In this document: in pieces, positions 27,020-36,324 of the stretch
Position numbering within the stretch: position 1 is the stretch's first letter
Layout of the letters: each line of letters begins with the position of its first letter
Assembly (NCBI GenBank): GCA_964567435.1
Contig: CAZMMQ010000025.1
Coordinates: 1 to 45,842 of the forward strand
DNA: 45,842 bases
Direction of reading: 5' to 3'
Source of the DNA: RFSX01 sp964567435
GTDB lineage: Bacteria; Bacteroidota; Bacteroidia; Chitinophagales; Saprospiraceae
The notes under the pieces: model-generated
Told to the model about the DNA's origin: nothing
Database searches by the model: none
The model's input: the letters and a program-made list of their open reading frames with translations, nothing else
Position numbers and translations under genes: made by a program

Positions 27020-27646
27020 ATGAGTGACGTAAAACATATAGCAATTGCCGGAAATATAGGTGCTGGAAAAACAACACTTTGCGAGATGTTGGGAAAGCAA
27101 TTTGGCTGGGAGGTGCATTATGAAGATACTAATGATAACCCCTACCTGAGCGATTTTTACAATGATATGCAGAGATGGTCGTTCAATCTGCAAATCTACT
27201 TCCTCAATAGCCGGTATATGCAGATTATTGATATCCAAAAAGGTGACAAGACTGTTATCCAGGATAGGACGATCTATGAGGATGCTTACATATTTGCTCC
27301 AAATTTGCATGAGATGGGATTGATGTCCAAGAGAGATTATGATAACTATTCGACGTTATTTAAAACCATGACATCTCAAATCAATCCACCAGATTTACTG
27401 ATATATTTGAAAGCTAGTATTCCAACACTAGTAGGCCACATCCATAATCGTGGGCGAGAGTATGAAGGATCCATTAGTCTAGATTACTTAAAAAGGCTCA
27501 ACCAGAAATATAATGAATGGATTGATTCTTATAAGAATGGCAAGTTGCTTATCATAGATGCAGACAAAACTGACTTTTTCCATAATCCTGAAGACTTTGG
27601 TCAAATCGTACAACAAGTAAATAGTCAGTTATTTGGACTTTTTTAA
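27020..27646 (+). CDS. Deoxynucleoside kinase (dGK/dAK type)
   Basis: A TTG at 26996 is in frame, but the ATG at 27020 puts the P-loop GNIGAGKTT at the usual distance from the N terminus. The 208-residue enzyme also has the QDRTIYED motif equivalent to the catalytic DRS/ERS loop, a lid region with HIHNRGREYE, and LIYLKAS before it. It phosphorylates deoxyadenosine, deoxyguanosine or both for salvage. The stop codon TAA directly abuts the ATG of the YggS gene, so they are a two-gene unit. Confidence 0.92.
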   Translation: MSDVKHIAIAGNIGAGKTTLCEMLGKQFGWEVHYEDTNDNPYLSDFYNDMQRWSFNLQIYFLNSRYMQIIDIQKGDKTVIQDRTIYEDAYIFAPNLHEMGLMSKRDYDNYSTLFKTMTSQINPPDLLIYLKASIPTLVGHIHNRGREYEGSISLDYLKRLNQKYNEWIDSYKNGKLLIIDADKTDFFHNPEDFGQIVQQVNSQLFGLF

Positions 27647-28294
27647 ATGTCGTATATCCAATTAAAAGAATTCTTAGACTCAAAGACAGTGACTTTAGTT
27701 GCTGTATCTAAGACTAAACCCATTTCTCGGATTCAGGAGCTCTATGATAAAGGCCAACGTGACTTTGGAGAGAATCGTGTTCAGGAGCTAGTAGATAAAC
27801 ATCAGGCTTTGCCAGATGACATAGAGTGGCATATGATAGGCACCCTGCAAAAGAACAAGGTAAAATATATTGCTCCATTCGTTTCAATGGTTCATTCTGT
27901 AGATAACCTAGCCTTGGCAGAAATTATAGACAAGATGGCCAAGAAAAATAACAGGATTATTGACATCCTTATTCAGATTAAAATTGCCGCAGAAGAATCC
28001 AAACACGGTTATGACTGGTTTGAGTTAAAAGAAGAATTGGCACAGCTTAGATCATTACAATCCATACGTATTAGGGGTTTAATGGGGATGGGTACATTCA
28101 CTTCTGATGAAAAAATAACCAGATCAGAATTTCAATTTTTAAAAGATTGCTTTGGAAGTATCAAAGAAGACCTTATCCCCGCTGACACCTTTGATACTTT
28201 ATCTATGGGCATGTCAGGCGATTACCTACTAGCTGTAGAAGAAGGTAGTACTATGGTCCGAATTGGTAGTCTTCTATTTGGATCCAGATACTAA
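27647..28294 (+). CDS. YggS family PLP homeostasis protein
   Basis: The 215-residue protein has the PLP lysine at Lys22 in AVSKTKP, the FGENRVQEL segment, WHMIGTLQKNKVKYI, RGLMGMGTF and the final phosphate-binding SMGMSGDYLLAVEEGSTMVRIGS region (two adjoining motifs). YggS/PLPBP proteins hold pyridoxal phosphate in a one-domain TIM barrel and buffer vitamin B6 and amino-acid pools without known catalysis. It begins immediately after the kinase stop. Its own stop is 3 bp from the stop of the convergent T9SS gene. Confidence 0.95.
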   Translation: MSYIQLKEFLDSKTVTLVAVSKTKPISRIQELYDKGQRDFGENRVQELVDKHQALPDDIEWHMIGTLQKNKVKYIAPFVSMVHSVDNLALAEIIDKMAKKNNRIIDILIQIKIAAEESKHGYDWFELKEELAQLRSLQSIRIRGLMGMGTFTSDEKITRSEFQFLKDCFGSIKEDLIPADTFDTLSMGMSGDYLLAVEEGSTMVRIGSLLFGSRY

Positions 28295-28297
28295 AAC

Positions 28298-30610
28298 TTA
28301 AATTTTTACCAATTTCTCTACCAGTATCCCTTCTTTAGTCTCTAACCTGAAAGTGTAAATTCCATTTGGATAGTCTGATACATCAAGTATCTCCACAGGT
28401 TGAATTTTACTTATCATCAGTTGACCAGACATATCGAACACAGATAATTTTTGGAATTGGTTCACATCAGTAGTATACTTAATGTTGACTGTATTAGAGC
28501 TAGGGTTAGGATAAATTGCTAAGCCTAACCTTGCATCACCTACATCTTCTGTAGAAGTTCTCATCGATTGAATATCAGTATTGTATAAAGCGATGCCCCC
28601 TCTTTCGTTGCCAATAGCCATTTCGAGATAACCATCATTATCAATATCTGCTGTAGAAAGTGTTGTGTTCCAACCTTCATTTATATTTCCAACGATAGAG
28701 TCAAGTAGTTCAAACTGGGTACCTAAATCATCTTGATTGACAAGGTATCTTTTGATATTACCAGGAGAAGATCCTAATAATAAGTGTAAGTCATCACCTA
28801 CCATTATGGTATGCGGCGCACTATTATTCCTATCAAAATTAGAATTAGTTATAGATGTTCTAATCCTTCCTAAAGCTGGGTTATTGGGCAGACTATTTAG
28901 GTCAGGGTTAAAGTTAGGATTTCCTAATTCACCAATGTTTTCATAGTAGGCAATACTGCCAAAGTAGACATCATCTGGGTCAGCATTATTGATATTTACG
29001 GTTCGTTCGCCTATTAGGATATCGGCAAGTCCGTCTCCATTGATATCTGCAATCTCAGGCTTACCTCTTGGCCCAATATTTATATCCATGTAGTTGATCC
29101 TAAGTTGAAAGTTGAACGGTTGATTAGGACCTGCAATATTTTCATACAGGTATAGATTTCCATCCATTAATCCAATAAGCAAATCCATGTCACCATCCCC
29201 ATCTATATCACCAATGGTAGGATGAGGATTAGAAGATGTGGTGGTAAGCTCATTGAAATCTAGATAATTTTCATCTACCAAAGTGAATTCAGGATTGGTT
29301 GCTGTCCCAGTATTTCTATACAGTACGAGAAACATACCTTCTATTGGAGTGGAGTTGCCAAAGTAACCATTGGTAGCCACCAACATATCTAAGAGGCCAT
29401 CTGCGTTTTCGTCAAGAAAAAGAGGCTCAGATAAGGACCCAAAATCAATTGTTTCTTCGGTCAGAAATCTATTGCTTCTAAAATTAAATAGCTCATCCGC
29501 ATTGCCTGTATTCCTATAGTAAAGTACGTTTTCAAAATTTTGAGAAAGCCCCGTTGAGTTTGGACTAACTAGCATATCCTTTAATCCATCCCCGTCCACA
29601 TCCAGATTAAAACTACCTAGAAAAAAAGGTATATCTACTTCCAAGTCATATGACGGAAAGTTGCCTTCCCAGTCAGTCATATAATTATCTTGAGCGGTGC
29701 CTCCATTTTCTGCATATACCAAGCGTCCACTACTCAAATCTCCAAGTACTAAATCGATGTCTCCATCTAACCCATTATCAAAACCCATAATAGTAGAACC
29801 AGCATGGACACCTCCCCCACCTCTTAGATCATCGTCAGTGTCGTTGAGCCTGCTGGCACACTCATCTGGATCGTTACTAAGAGATAAAGATCCTGATACT
29901 CCTGATTCCATAAATTTTCCAAAACAAAAATCTTCAACAACAAACCTCATACTATCTTGAGGCAGGCCTTCTTCTTCTTGTAGGTTTTTATAGTAGACTA
30001 TAAAAGAACCTGAAAGATCAAAACTCAATAAATCTAAATCCCCATCCATGTCTACATCTATAATGTCCGGAATATCTGTAAATGGTACAGAAGTGGTAAA
30101 CCATTGTGATCCAGCAGAGTAAAACAAAAATTGGAAATCATTAGCGTCTGCGAAAGGACTGCCCATTCGTCTTGTCCTATATTTTAGTGCTCCATTATCT
30201 AAGTACCCTTCATATAATTGAGCGCTACTAAGTTGGGCAAAAGTAGGTGCTACAAATAAATCAGGAATATTATCCCGGTTAAAATCCCTGCTTAGTGCCC
30301 AATTAATTAGTGAATCTGGGAATGAATGCTGAAACTGTCGATCAAATGTATAAGCTTCTGACAAGCCACTTCCTTCATATGTAAAGACCATAGGAACGCC
30401 TCCTATCCTATCGAATGCGAAAATATCCATAATACCATCTTGATTAAAGTCACCATTAGAAAACTGTGGCGCATTGAATCCTCCTGTAAATGGATACTTC
30501 AATGATTGGTTATTATGTATAATCGAACATTCGAATGGCGTAAAATCTTGCCCAAAAACAAGGATCGGCAAGAAAACAATTAAAATGAAGTTGAGCTTAA
30601 ATGGATTCAT
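28298..30610 (-). CDS. FG-GAP/VCBS repeat protein with T9SS type A sorting domain
   Basis: The 770-residue protein has a signal peptide (MNPFKLNFILIVFLPILVFG) and many FG-GAP/VCBS-type calcium loops: DFNQDGIMDIF, DVDMDGDLDLLSF, DVDGDGLKDML, DIDGDGDMDLLIG, DINGDGLADILIG and DIDNDGYLEMAIG, giving a beta-propeller-like body. The C-terminal 75 or so residues run from AIYPNPSSNTVNI to EKLVKI, a T9SS type A sorting domain. Such proteins are surface-anchored in Bacteroidota and often mediate adhesion or polymer binding; the ligand is not evident. It is monocistronic. Confidence 0.93.
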   Translation of the reverse strand: MNPFKLNFILIVFLPILVFGQDFTPFECSIIHNNQSLKYPFTGGFNAPQFSNGDFNQDGIMDIFAFDRIGGVPMVFTYEGSGLSEAYTFDRQFQHSFPDSLINWALSRDFNRDNIPDLFVAPTFAQLSSAQLYEGYLDNGALKYRTRRMGSPFADANDFQFLFYSAGSQWFTTSVPFTDIPDIIDVDMDGDLDLLSFDLSGSFIVYYKNLQEEEGLPQDSMRFVVEDFCFGKFMESGVSGSLSLSNDPDECASRLNDTDDDLRGGGGVHAGSTIMGFDNGLDGDIDLVLGDLSSGRLVYAENGGTAQDNYMTDWEGNFPSYDLEVDIPFFLGSFNLDVDGDGLKDMLVSPNSTGLSQNFENVLYYRNTGNADELFNFRSNRFLTEETIDFGSLSEPLFLDENADGLLDMLVATNGYFGNSTPIEGMFLVLYRNTGTATNPEFTLVDENYLDFNELTTTSSNPHPTIGDIDGDGDMDLLIGLMDGNLYLYENIAGPNQPFNFQLRINYMDINIGPRGKPEIADINGDGLADILIGERTVNINNADPDDVYFGSIAYYENIGELGNPNFNPDLNSLPNNPALGRIRTSITNSNFDRNNSAPHTIMVGDDLHLLLGSSPGNIKRYLVNQDDLGTQFELLDSIVGNINEGWNTTLSTADIDNDGYLEMAIGNERGGIALYNTDIQSMRTSTEDVGDARLGLAIYPNPSSNTVNIKYTTDVNQFQKLSVFDMSGQLMISKIQPVEILDVSDYPNGIYTFRLETKEGILVEKLVKI

Positions 30611-30938
30611 CTACTCTAATTTTTTTAGTGATCTAAGGTAAATTGAAAAAGGCTTTACTAAACATATTAAAGTTTTATTAATATATTACTTTTATGCAAG
30701 TACTTGTCAAATATCTTTCTTATTTAGAAATGTTATGTTTCATACTCAAGTTTGAAGCGACATTTGCCCAAGAATGGAGTTCATGGCATAAGAATTGACT
30801 AAGAACAAGTAACGAATTGTACCAAATACTGACCTAATTTATCCAATAAGAGAAAATATTGGGTGATATTCGAAATTTTAATCAGTTCTTAACTGTTTTT
30901 ACTTTCGGGAAAGAGTCAATAAATCAAAGACTTACGCT
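30611..30938. other. 328-bp AT-rich divergent intergenic region
   Basis: The region separates the VCBS gene from the TonB-like gene. TACTTTCG at 30900-30907 is a one-mismatch -7 box 31 bases before the ATG at 30939. A 34-codon open frame at 30694-30798 on + encodes a hydrophobic stretch ending FEATFAQEWSS, resembling a signal peptide end; it may be chance or a gene relic. I see no RNA gene or repeat. Confidence 0.45.
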
Positions 30939-31991
30939 ATGGCAAACGAAATCACACTACAGCACGAGCAGCTGACGTTAGAACGTGAACACAAACGTAA
31001 AAGCACTAAGATTACAATCGCCGTGCATGTCGTTCTAATACTTCTGGCTTTTATTTATAAATGTGATTATGAAAAGACGACAGATAAGGCATATTCTGTT
31101 GCAATCAACTTTGAAGAGATTATTCCTCCTAAGCCAGAAAAATTAGAAGATTTCTCAGAAAGCTCAAATAGCAATAAGGCATCAGCAGATGAAGGCGCAC
31201 CTAGAAAGGATGCTGACAAGCCAGAGCCTATAGACCAGGTTCAGCAGACACCATTAGAAACAACTAAACCTGAAATAAAAACGCCTAAGCCTACGCCAAC
31301 ACCACCAACACCTACAGATCCTATAATATCTGAAACCGTTGACCCAGACGAAACTGATATTGTGGCAGTGGAAGAGGCCATTGAAGTAGAGGAAGTAGAA
31401 CCTGAACCAGTACCAGACCCAGCTCCTGCACCTGACCCAATACCTGACCCAGAGCCTGCACCTCCAGCTGCAGAACCATCTGTTAGTGACAGGATTGGAA
31501 GCATCCTTGATAAGTTTAAGAAAGGTGGCAGTGCAAGTAATGAAAAGCCTGATGGAGATCCATCAAATTCTGGAGGAACAGACGGTACTGGAGAAGGACA
31601 ATCAGGAAGTGGACCTGGAGCAAGTGAAGGCAATGATGGAGATGAAGGACGAGGCACAGGTGGCGCTGGTACTGGAACTTATGACGGATCGGGAAGAGGT
31701 GTATTTGGTAGAAAAGTCATCCACAGGAATTTCAAGGATATATTATCAGTTGGCTTTGAGAATCAAGAAGGAAAGAAAATTGTTGCTAAAATTTGTATCG
31801 ACAGAGCAGGACATGTTGTATTCGCTGAAATGCTTGAGTTTGAAACAACTGCCATCATACCTGCAGGAAAACAAAAGAAGGTCCTTCAAGGATTCTATGG
31901 CTACAGATACGAGAGAGATTTGTCAGCTCCAGAAGAGCAATGTGGTAAATTGACCTTTGTCATTGAGAATATCAACGCTTTCGGACAATAG
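30939..31991 (+). CDS. TonB-like energy transducer with Pro-rich and Gly-rich linkers
   Basis: The 350-residue protein has a cytoplasmic N terminus of about 24 residues (MANEITLQHEQLTLEREHKR), one membrane helix near residues 25-42 (ITIAVHVVLILLAFIY), a long periplasmic linker rich in Pro, Glu and Thr (PTPTPPTP, PEPVPDPAPAPDP), then about 60 Gly/Ser/Asp-rich residues, and a C-terminal beta-type domain (KKIVAKICIDRAGHVVFAEM, CGKLTFVIENINAFG). The layout is that of TonB-family proteins that pass energy from ExbBD to outer-membrane receptors. The C-terminal domain lacks an obvious YP motif, so it may be a divergent relative. No ExbB or ExbD lies in the window. Confidence 0.75.
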   Translation: MANEITLQHEQLTLEREHKRKSTKITIAVHVVLILLAFIYKCDYEKTTDKAYSVAINFEEIIPPKPEKLEDFSESSNSNKASADEGAPRKDADKPEPIDQVQQTPLETTKPEIKTPKPTPTPPTPTDPIISETVDPDETDIVAVEEAIEVEEVEPEPVPDPAPAPDPIPDPEPAPPAAEPSVSDRIGSILDKFKKGGSASNEKPDGDPSNSGGTDGTGEGQSGSGPGASEGNDGDEGRGTGGAGTGTYDGSGRGVFGRKVIHRNFKDILSVGFENQEGKKIVAKICIDRAGHVVFAEMLEFETTAIIPAGKQKKVLQGFYGYRYERDLSAPEEQCGKLTFVIENINAFGQ

Positions 31992-32011
31992 TCTGATTTT
32001 AAATAAAATGT

Positions 32012-32046
32012 AAAAGGTTTGCTTTGAGAGAAGCAAGCCTTTTTTC
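32012..32046 (+). terminator. Rho-independent terminator
   Basis: The stem aaaaggtttgctt (32012-32024) pairs with aagcaagcctttt (32031-32043) with one G-T wobble, loop TGAGAG, then a T-run. It closes the TonB-like gene. Confidence 0.87.
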
Positions 32047-32104
32047 TTTCAGGCCAAACTCTATTTGTAGTTTTCTATTTTAGCGGTCTGAATAATTTAC
32101 ATAG

Positions 32105-33340
32105 TTGGAAGCATTCACATTATTAGAAGTTAATCAATATGTCAAGAGGGTTCTTGCTCTTAATTTTGAAGATGCTTTTTGGGTAGAATGTGAAGTCAAT
32201 CAAGTCTCTCATTCAAAGGGTAATGTCTATTTAGAACTAATTCAAAAAGCTGAAGACTCCAATGAGATAGTAGCGAAAAATTCTGCTCAGATTTGGTATC
32301 GCCAACATAATTTCATTAGAAAAAAATTGGGGAAACTGGCCAGTGCTATAATAACGGCAGGCGTAAAGGTAAAAGTTAAGGTCAACCTTAATTATAGTGA
32401 GAGATATGGCCTCAGTCTTATTGTCGAGGATATCGATCCTGCCTATACTTTTGGCCAGTTTGAGATGGATAGGCAAAAAACGATAGAACAGCTCAAAGCT
32501 AAAGATCTGCTAGATAGAAATTCGATGATAGAACTGCCCACAGTCATTCAAAAGATTGCAGTCATCTCTTCTAGTACAGCTGCAGGTTTTCAGGACTTTA
32601 TGGAAGAACTAACGAATAATACTTATGGATATGCATTTGATGTCGTACTGTATAATTCTGCTATGCAAGGTCAGAAAACGGAAGCTGAAGTCACAGCCTC
32701 TTTAAAAGAAGCCAATGCAGAGGGATATGATATACTTGTGATTGTTCGCGGAGGAGGATCAAAACTTGACTTGTCTGCTTTTGATAATTACAATATTGCT
32801 TTTGAAATAGCTATGTCCAAAATGCCCGTCATCACCGGTATTGGACATGATATAGATCAAACAGTATCAGATTTAGTTGCACATACTATCCTCAAAACAC
32901 CAACAGCTGTGGCGGATTGGATAGTAAATCACAATATGGAGTTTGAGTCAAAGTTAATTTATATAGAGGATCAAATATTGACCTTAGTAAGAGAGCGAAT
33001 GTCCTACTATGCTGAACATCTACAAATTTTGGAAGAGCGACTGAAGCAGTTGCCTGCCAGCACAATCAACTTGCATGAGCAACTCCTCACAAATCTGGAA
33101 TCAATTATACATAATCAGTCGGGAGCTAGACTCTTACAGACTGGAATGCGCTTAGAATCTATAGAAAGAGAATTAGCTTTGTTAGACCCTTCTAAGGTAT
33201 TAGATAGAGGATATGCCATTATAAGAGATAAGGGGCGCATCATTCCAGATGCTGTCACTTTCAGCCAATCACCTGATACCTTGGAAATTCAATTTAGAGA
33301 TGGGAATATAAATGTGACCAAAGTAAAATCAAATGCCTAA
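32105..33340 (+). CDS. xseA: Exodeoxyribonuclease VII large subunit
   Basis: The 411-residue protein has the N-terminal OB-fold (TLLEVNQYVKRVL, FWVECEVNQVSHSKGNVYLEL) and the central catalytic domain of XseA: IAVISSSTAAGFQDF, VIVRGGGSKLDLSAFDNYNIA, MPVITGIGHDIDQTVSDLVAH and KTPTAVADW, followed by a coiled-coil C-terminal part. With XseB it degrades single-stranded DNA from both ends. The start is TTG at 32105; an in-frame TAG lies directly before it, so no upstream ATG is possible. The end overlaps xseB by 8 bp. Confidence 0.96.
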   Translation: MEAFTLLEVNQYVKRVLALNFEDAFWVECEVNQVSHSKGNVYLELIQKAEDSNEIVAKNSAQIWYRQHNFIRKKLGKLASAIITAGVKVKVKVNLNYSERYGLSLIVEDIDPAYTFGQFEMDRQKTIEQLKAKDLLDRNSMIELPTVIQKIAVISSSTAAGFQDFMEELTNNTYGYAFDVVLYNSAMQGQKTEAEVTASLKEANAEGYDILVIVRGGGSKLDLSAFDNYNIAFEIAMSKMPVITGIGHDIDQTVSDLVAHTILKTPTAVADWIVNHNMEFESKLIYIEDQILTLVRERMSYYAEHLQILEERLKQLPASTINLHEQLLTNLESIIHNQSGARLLQTGMRLESIERELALLDPSKVLDRGYAIIRDKGRIIPDAVTFSQSPDTLEIQFRDGNINVTKVKSNA

Positions 33341-33515
33341 AAAGAGTTTTGACAAAGCCTTTTCAGAGTTACAGACAATTCTGGAAGATATTCAAGGAGA
33401 TAGCGTGAGTATAGACAAGTTGAGCGATAAGATTAAGAAAGCCAAATCACTTATATCACATTGCAAGGAGAGGTTACGAGAAATAGAATCAGAGATAAAA
33501 GATAATTCTGAGTGA
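33333..33515 (+). CDS. xseB: Exodeoxyribonuclease VII small subunit
   Basis: The 60-residue helical protein (FDKAFSELQTILEDIQG, LSDKIKKAKSLISHCKERL) matches XseB, which binds the XseA coiled coil in multiple copies. The ATG lies inside the end of xseA, so translation is coupled. Its length is normal for the short XseB forms. Confidence 0.92.
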   Translation: MPKKSFDKAFSELQTILEDIQGDSVSIDKLSDKIKKAKSLISHCKERLREIESEIKDNSE

Positions 33516-33571
33516 TTCAGAAGTTAATAATCCCATTTCATCTATTTATATCTAACTTATATTAGATTTCA

Positions 33572-35197
33572 ATGTATTTTAATAGAATAATGCATCTAAC
33601 TATGACTCTTAGAAATTTCTCAGTTTTGATAATATTGCTTCATGCAATTGGACTTAAAGCTCAAGTAACATATGCAGAGCATATAGCTCCTCTCATATAT
33701 GAAAATTGTGGAAATTGTCACAGACCAGGTGAGATTGGTCCTTTCTCATTAACCAATTATGAAGAAGTATCTAATCAAGCACAAACAATCAAGTATGTTA
33801 CTGAGATTAGATATATGCCCCCTTGGCAGCCAGATCCAGATTTCTCCAGTTTTATTGGAGAATCATTTTTGACACAGGAAGAAATAGATTTAATTGGAGA
33901 GTGGGTAGACGCTGGAATGCCAAGAGGAGATATTACTTTAGAACCAGATTTCCCTGATTATCCTGAAGGGTCATTATTAGGAGAACCAGATTTGGTTCTC
34001 AATATGGAAGAAGCACATTTGCATAGAGGTGATAACAGTGATTCTTACTACTACTTTGTACTACCTACTGGATTAACAGAAGATAGAATTGTAAAAGCTG
34101 TAGAATTCAGACCCGGTAATCCTAAAATTGTACATCATGCACTCATCTTCGAAGACTTAAATGGAGTTGCTGCTGCAACAGACGCCACCACTCCTGAATA
34201 TGGATTTCCATCATTTGGAGGGTTTAACGGTGATGACAATGATTTGACCTTCTTAGAGAGCAAGCAGTTTCAGCCCTATGCTCCTGGACAGAATATAGAG
34301 AGATATCCAGATGGTTTGGGACAAGTCATGAAAGCAGGGGCGGACTTGGCGGTTCAGATTCATTATGCCCCTAGCCCAGTAGATGAAATAGATCAGAGTT
34401 CTATCAATATCTTCTTTGCAGATGATGATGAAGAGGTTACAAGATTTGTGCAACAAGACATCTTTCTTCCATTTCAGCTTCCTGGTGGATTTTTCGGCTT
34501 TATTATGCCGCCTAACCAAGTCAGTACTTTTGTTGGGTCATGGAGAATTGATCAAGATTTGAGTCTCTTAGGCATATTTCCACACTCTCATCTCTTAGGC
34601 AAAGAATGGGAAGTTTGGCTTGAACATAGAGATGGTTCTATTTCCAATCTTATAAAAATTCCTGATTGGGATTTTAATTGGCAGTCACAATACACATTTG
34701 ACAGATATATCAAAGCTGAGGCTGGTTCTACAATCTTTGCAAGAGCCGTGTATGATAATACTGTAGATAATCCATATAATCCAAATAATCCTCCTAGAAC
34801 TGTCTTTTGGGGTGACAGGACTCAGGATGAAATGTACTACATGCCTTTCTTATTTGTGCCTTATGAAGATGGTGATGAAGACATTGTATTTAACGATAGT
34901 ACAGTGAGTTCAGAGGATATTGCTAATCTGGAACAAGGAGTTAATGTAAGGATTTCACCTAATCCTGTATCCGACAGAGCCTTGGCAACTTTTACCCTTC
35001 AAAGAGGTACAAGTCTACAGATCGGCATCTATAATTTCAATGGGCAATTGGTAAGACAACTCAGACACGGAGAATTCTACAATACAGGTAAATCAAGTGT
35101 TGATTTTAAGACAAACCGACTTGATGCAGGTATTTATTTCTTGAGAATCGAAGGTGAAGGCGTTGACTACTCTACCCATTTTCTAAAAGTAGACTAG
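33572..35197 (+). CDS. T9SS protein with haem c site and PHM/DBH-type copper monooxygenase domain
   Basis: The 541-residue frame has ATG codons at 33572, 33590 and 33602; the last gives the cleanest signal peptide (MTLRNFSVLIILLHAIGLKA). Residue numbers here use 33572. A haem c motif, Cys46-x2-Cys49-His50 (CGNCH), opens a domain of about 100 residues. Then follow candidate copper ligands in the order of peptidylglycine hydroxylating monooxygenase: His188-His189 in VHHALIF, His264 in QIHYAP, His338 and His340 in PHSHLLG, and Met421 in DEMYYMPFLF. The gaps (75, 74 and 81) approximate those of PHM. The last 80 residues (ISPNPVSDRA to STHFLKVD) are a T9SS type A sorting domain. It is probably a surface oxidoreductase; substrate unknown. 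Confidence 0.87.
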   Translation: MYFNRIMHLTMTLRNFSVLIILLHAIGLKAQVTYAEHIAPLIYENCGNCHRPGEIGPFSLTNYEEVSNQAQTIKYVTEIRYMPPWQPDPDFSSFIGESFLTQEEIDLIGEWVDAGMPRGDITLEPDFPDYPEGSLLGEPDLVLNMEEAHLHRGDNSDSYYYFVLPTGLTEDRIVKAVEFRPGNPKIVHHALIFEDLNGVAAATDATTPEYGFPSFGGFNGDDNDLTFLESKQFQPYAPGQNIERYPDGLGQVMKAGADLAVQIHYAPSPVDEIDQSSINIFFADDDEEVTRFVQQDIFLPFQLPGGFFGFIMPPNQVSTFVGSWRIDQDLSLLGIFPHSHLLGKEWEVWLEHRDGSISNLIKIPDWDFNWQSQYTFDRYIKAEAGSTIFARAVYDNTVDNPYNPNNPPRTVFWGDRTQDEMYYMPFLFVPYEDGDEDIVFNDSTVSSEDIANLEQGVNVRISPNPVSDRALATFTLQRGTSLQIGIYNFNGQLVRQLRHGEFYNTGKSSVDFKTNRLDAGIYFLRIEGEGVDYSTHFLKVD

Positions 35198-35203
35198 TTT
35201 CTC

Positions 35204-36268
35204 CTACTTGGTATTTGTGTCTAAAATATCATTATCGTAACGATATGCTGCGACAAGATTCACTATTTGATCATAACTGGCAATGCCTGCACTGACACCA
35301 TGTGATTTCAGATATTGGTCATAAATTTTATCCCTTGCCTTGGGCATAAGGTCCTTGTATCTGTTGACATGTTTGCTGATAGCTTCGAGATCATCCTTAA
35401 TATTGGCAGGCAGGTTGTTGTAGGTGTCAGCCCATTCTGACCGATGATGAGCCCTATAAGCTCTTGCCAAATATCTCCAATATGCCAGCTCTGCACTATA
35501 TCTTATAAGAGGCTCATCCGATTTAATACAAGTGAGAAAGCCTATGAAATTACAAACACTTTCATCAGTAAATCCATAGCCATGCGCCATTTCATGGGCC
35601 ATTGTAAAAGGGTGTTGTTTGTAAAATAGTCCAGCATCTATATGTCCTTCTATTGCATGAGGTATGTAGATGCCAGAGGTTCTCAATCGGAGTAAGCTTC
35701 CTGGAGGTAAATGTCTTATTCTTACTCTTCCAAGAGTTGGTATACCCCATTCTGATAGCAATCCTTCTTGTAATTCTCTGATATTATCCTCCACCTCCTT
35801 TCTTGGCAATTCTGTAAGGGATTGGGAAGATAATTGTGAGACAAGTCTTGTCTGTGTATGGAAAGCTCTGGAAATGTAGGTACTATCAATAGTTATAGGC
35901 TCAAATTCCAAGGTCTGATATACTGAAGGCTGGGCATAGTTAAACCCCCAAAGTAGGTAGAACAGGTTGACAAGCCACAAAAGTGCAGTAAAGACAGCAA
36001 GGAAAAGTGATTTGAGTGTATGACCCTTTTTAAATAAGAAATACCAAATAAACAGTGGTAAAATATAATAAATGGAGGGGAAAGGCAGCCATCCAAATGT
36101 GTGGTCATACACCACTCTGATGACTTGAAAGACGCTTTTTTGATAAATTGTGGTATATGCCCAAGAAGAATTAAAAAAGAGTAAGTTGCACAAAACAACA
36201 AGTATAAATGTTGTAACACCGACACTCAATTTACTCCAAGACGACGAACCTTTTGAAAATGGAACCAT
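35204..36268 (-). CDS. DUF3810 family membrane metallopeptidase-like protein
   Basis: The 354-residue protein has three hydrophobic segments in the first 120 residues (FILVVLCNLLFF, IYYILPLFIWYFLF, LFLAVFTALLWLVNLFYLLWGFN) and a soluble domain with zinc-protease motif HEMAHGYGFTDE and an ESVCNFIGFL helix. This is the pattern of DUF3810. The HExxH plus downstream Glu suggests gluzincin-type peptidase activity, not demonstrated for the family as far as I know. Its stop lies 6 bp from the stop of the convergent copper protein gene. It is divergent from trxA. Confidence 0.85.
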   Translation of the reverse strand: MVPFSKGSSSWSKLSVGVTTFILVVLCNLLFFNSSWAYTTIYQKSVFQVIRVVYDHTFGWLPFPSIYYILPLFIWYFLFKKGHTLKSLFLAVFTALLWLVNLFYLLWGFNYAQPSVYQTLEFEPITIDSTYISRAFHTQTRLVSQLSSQSLTELPRKEVEDNIRELQEGLLSEWGIPTLGRVRIRHLPPGSLLRLRTSGIYIPHAIEGHIDAGLFYKQHPFTMAHEMAHGYGFTDESVCNFIGFLTCIKSDEPLIRYSAELAYWRYLARAYRAHHRSEWADTYNNLPANIKDDLEAISKHVNRYKDLMPKARDKIYDQYLKSHGVSAGIASYDQIVNLVAAYRYDNDILDTNTK

Positions 36269-36324
36269 TTAAACCAGAATCTGTTTACTTTGTATATATT
36301 ATCACAGAATAAAATTAGACTAAA

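Noticed and set aside
30694..30798. 34-codon frame with a signal-peptide-like end
   Set aside because: Too short and unsupported to call a gene; noted within the intergenic entry.
31241..31657. Antisense frame rich in Gly/Ser/Pro over the TonB-like gene
   Set aside because: It is a mirror of the Pro-rich and Gly-rich linkers and has no start context or domain.
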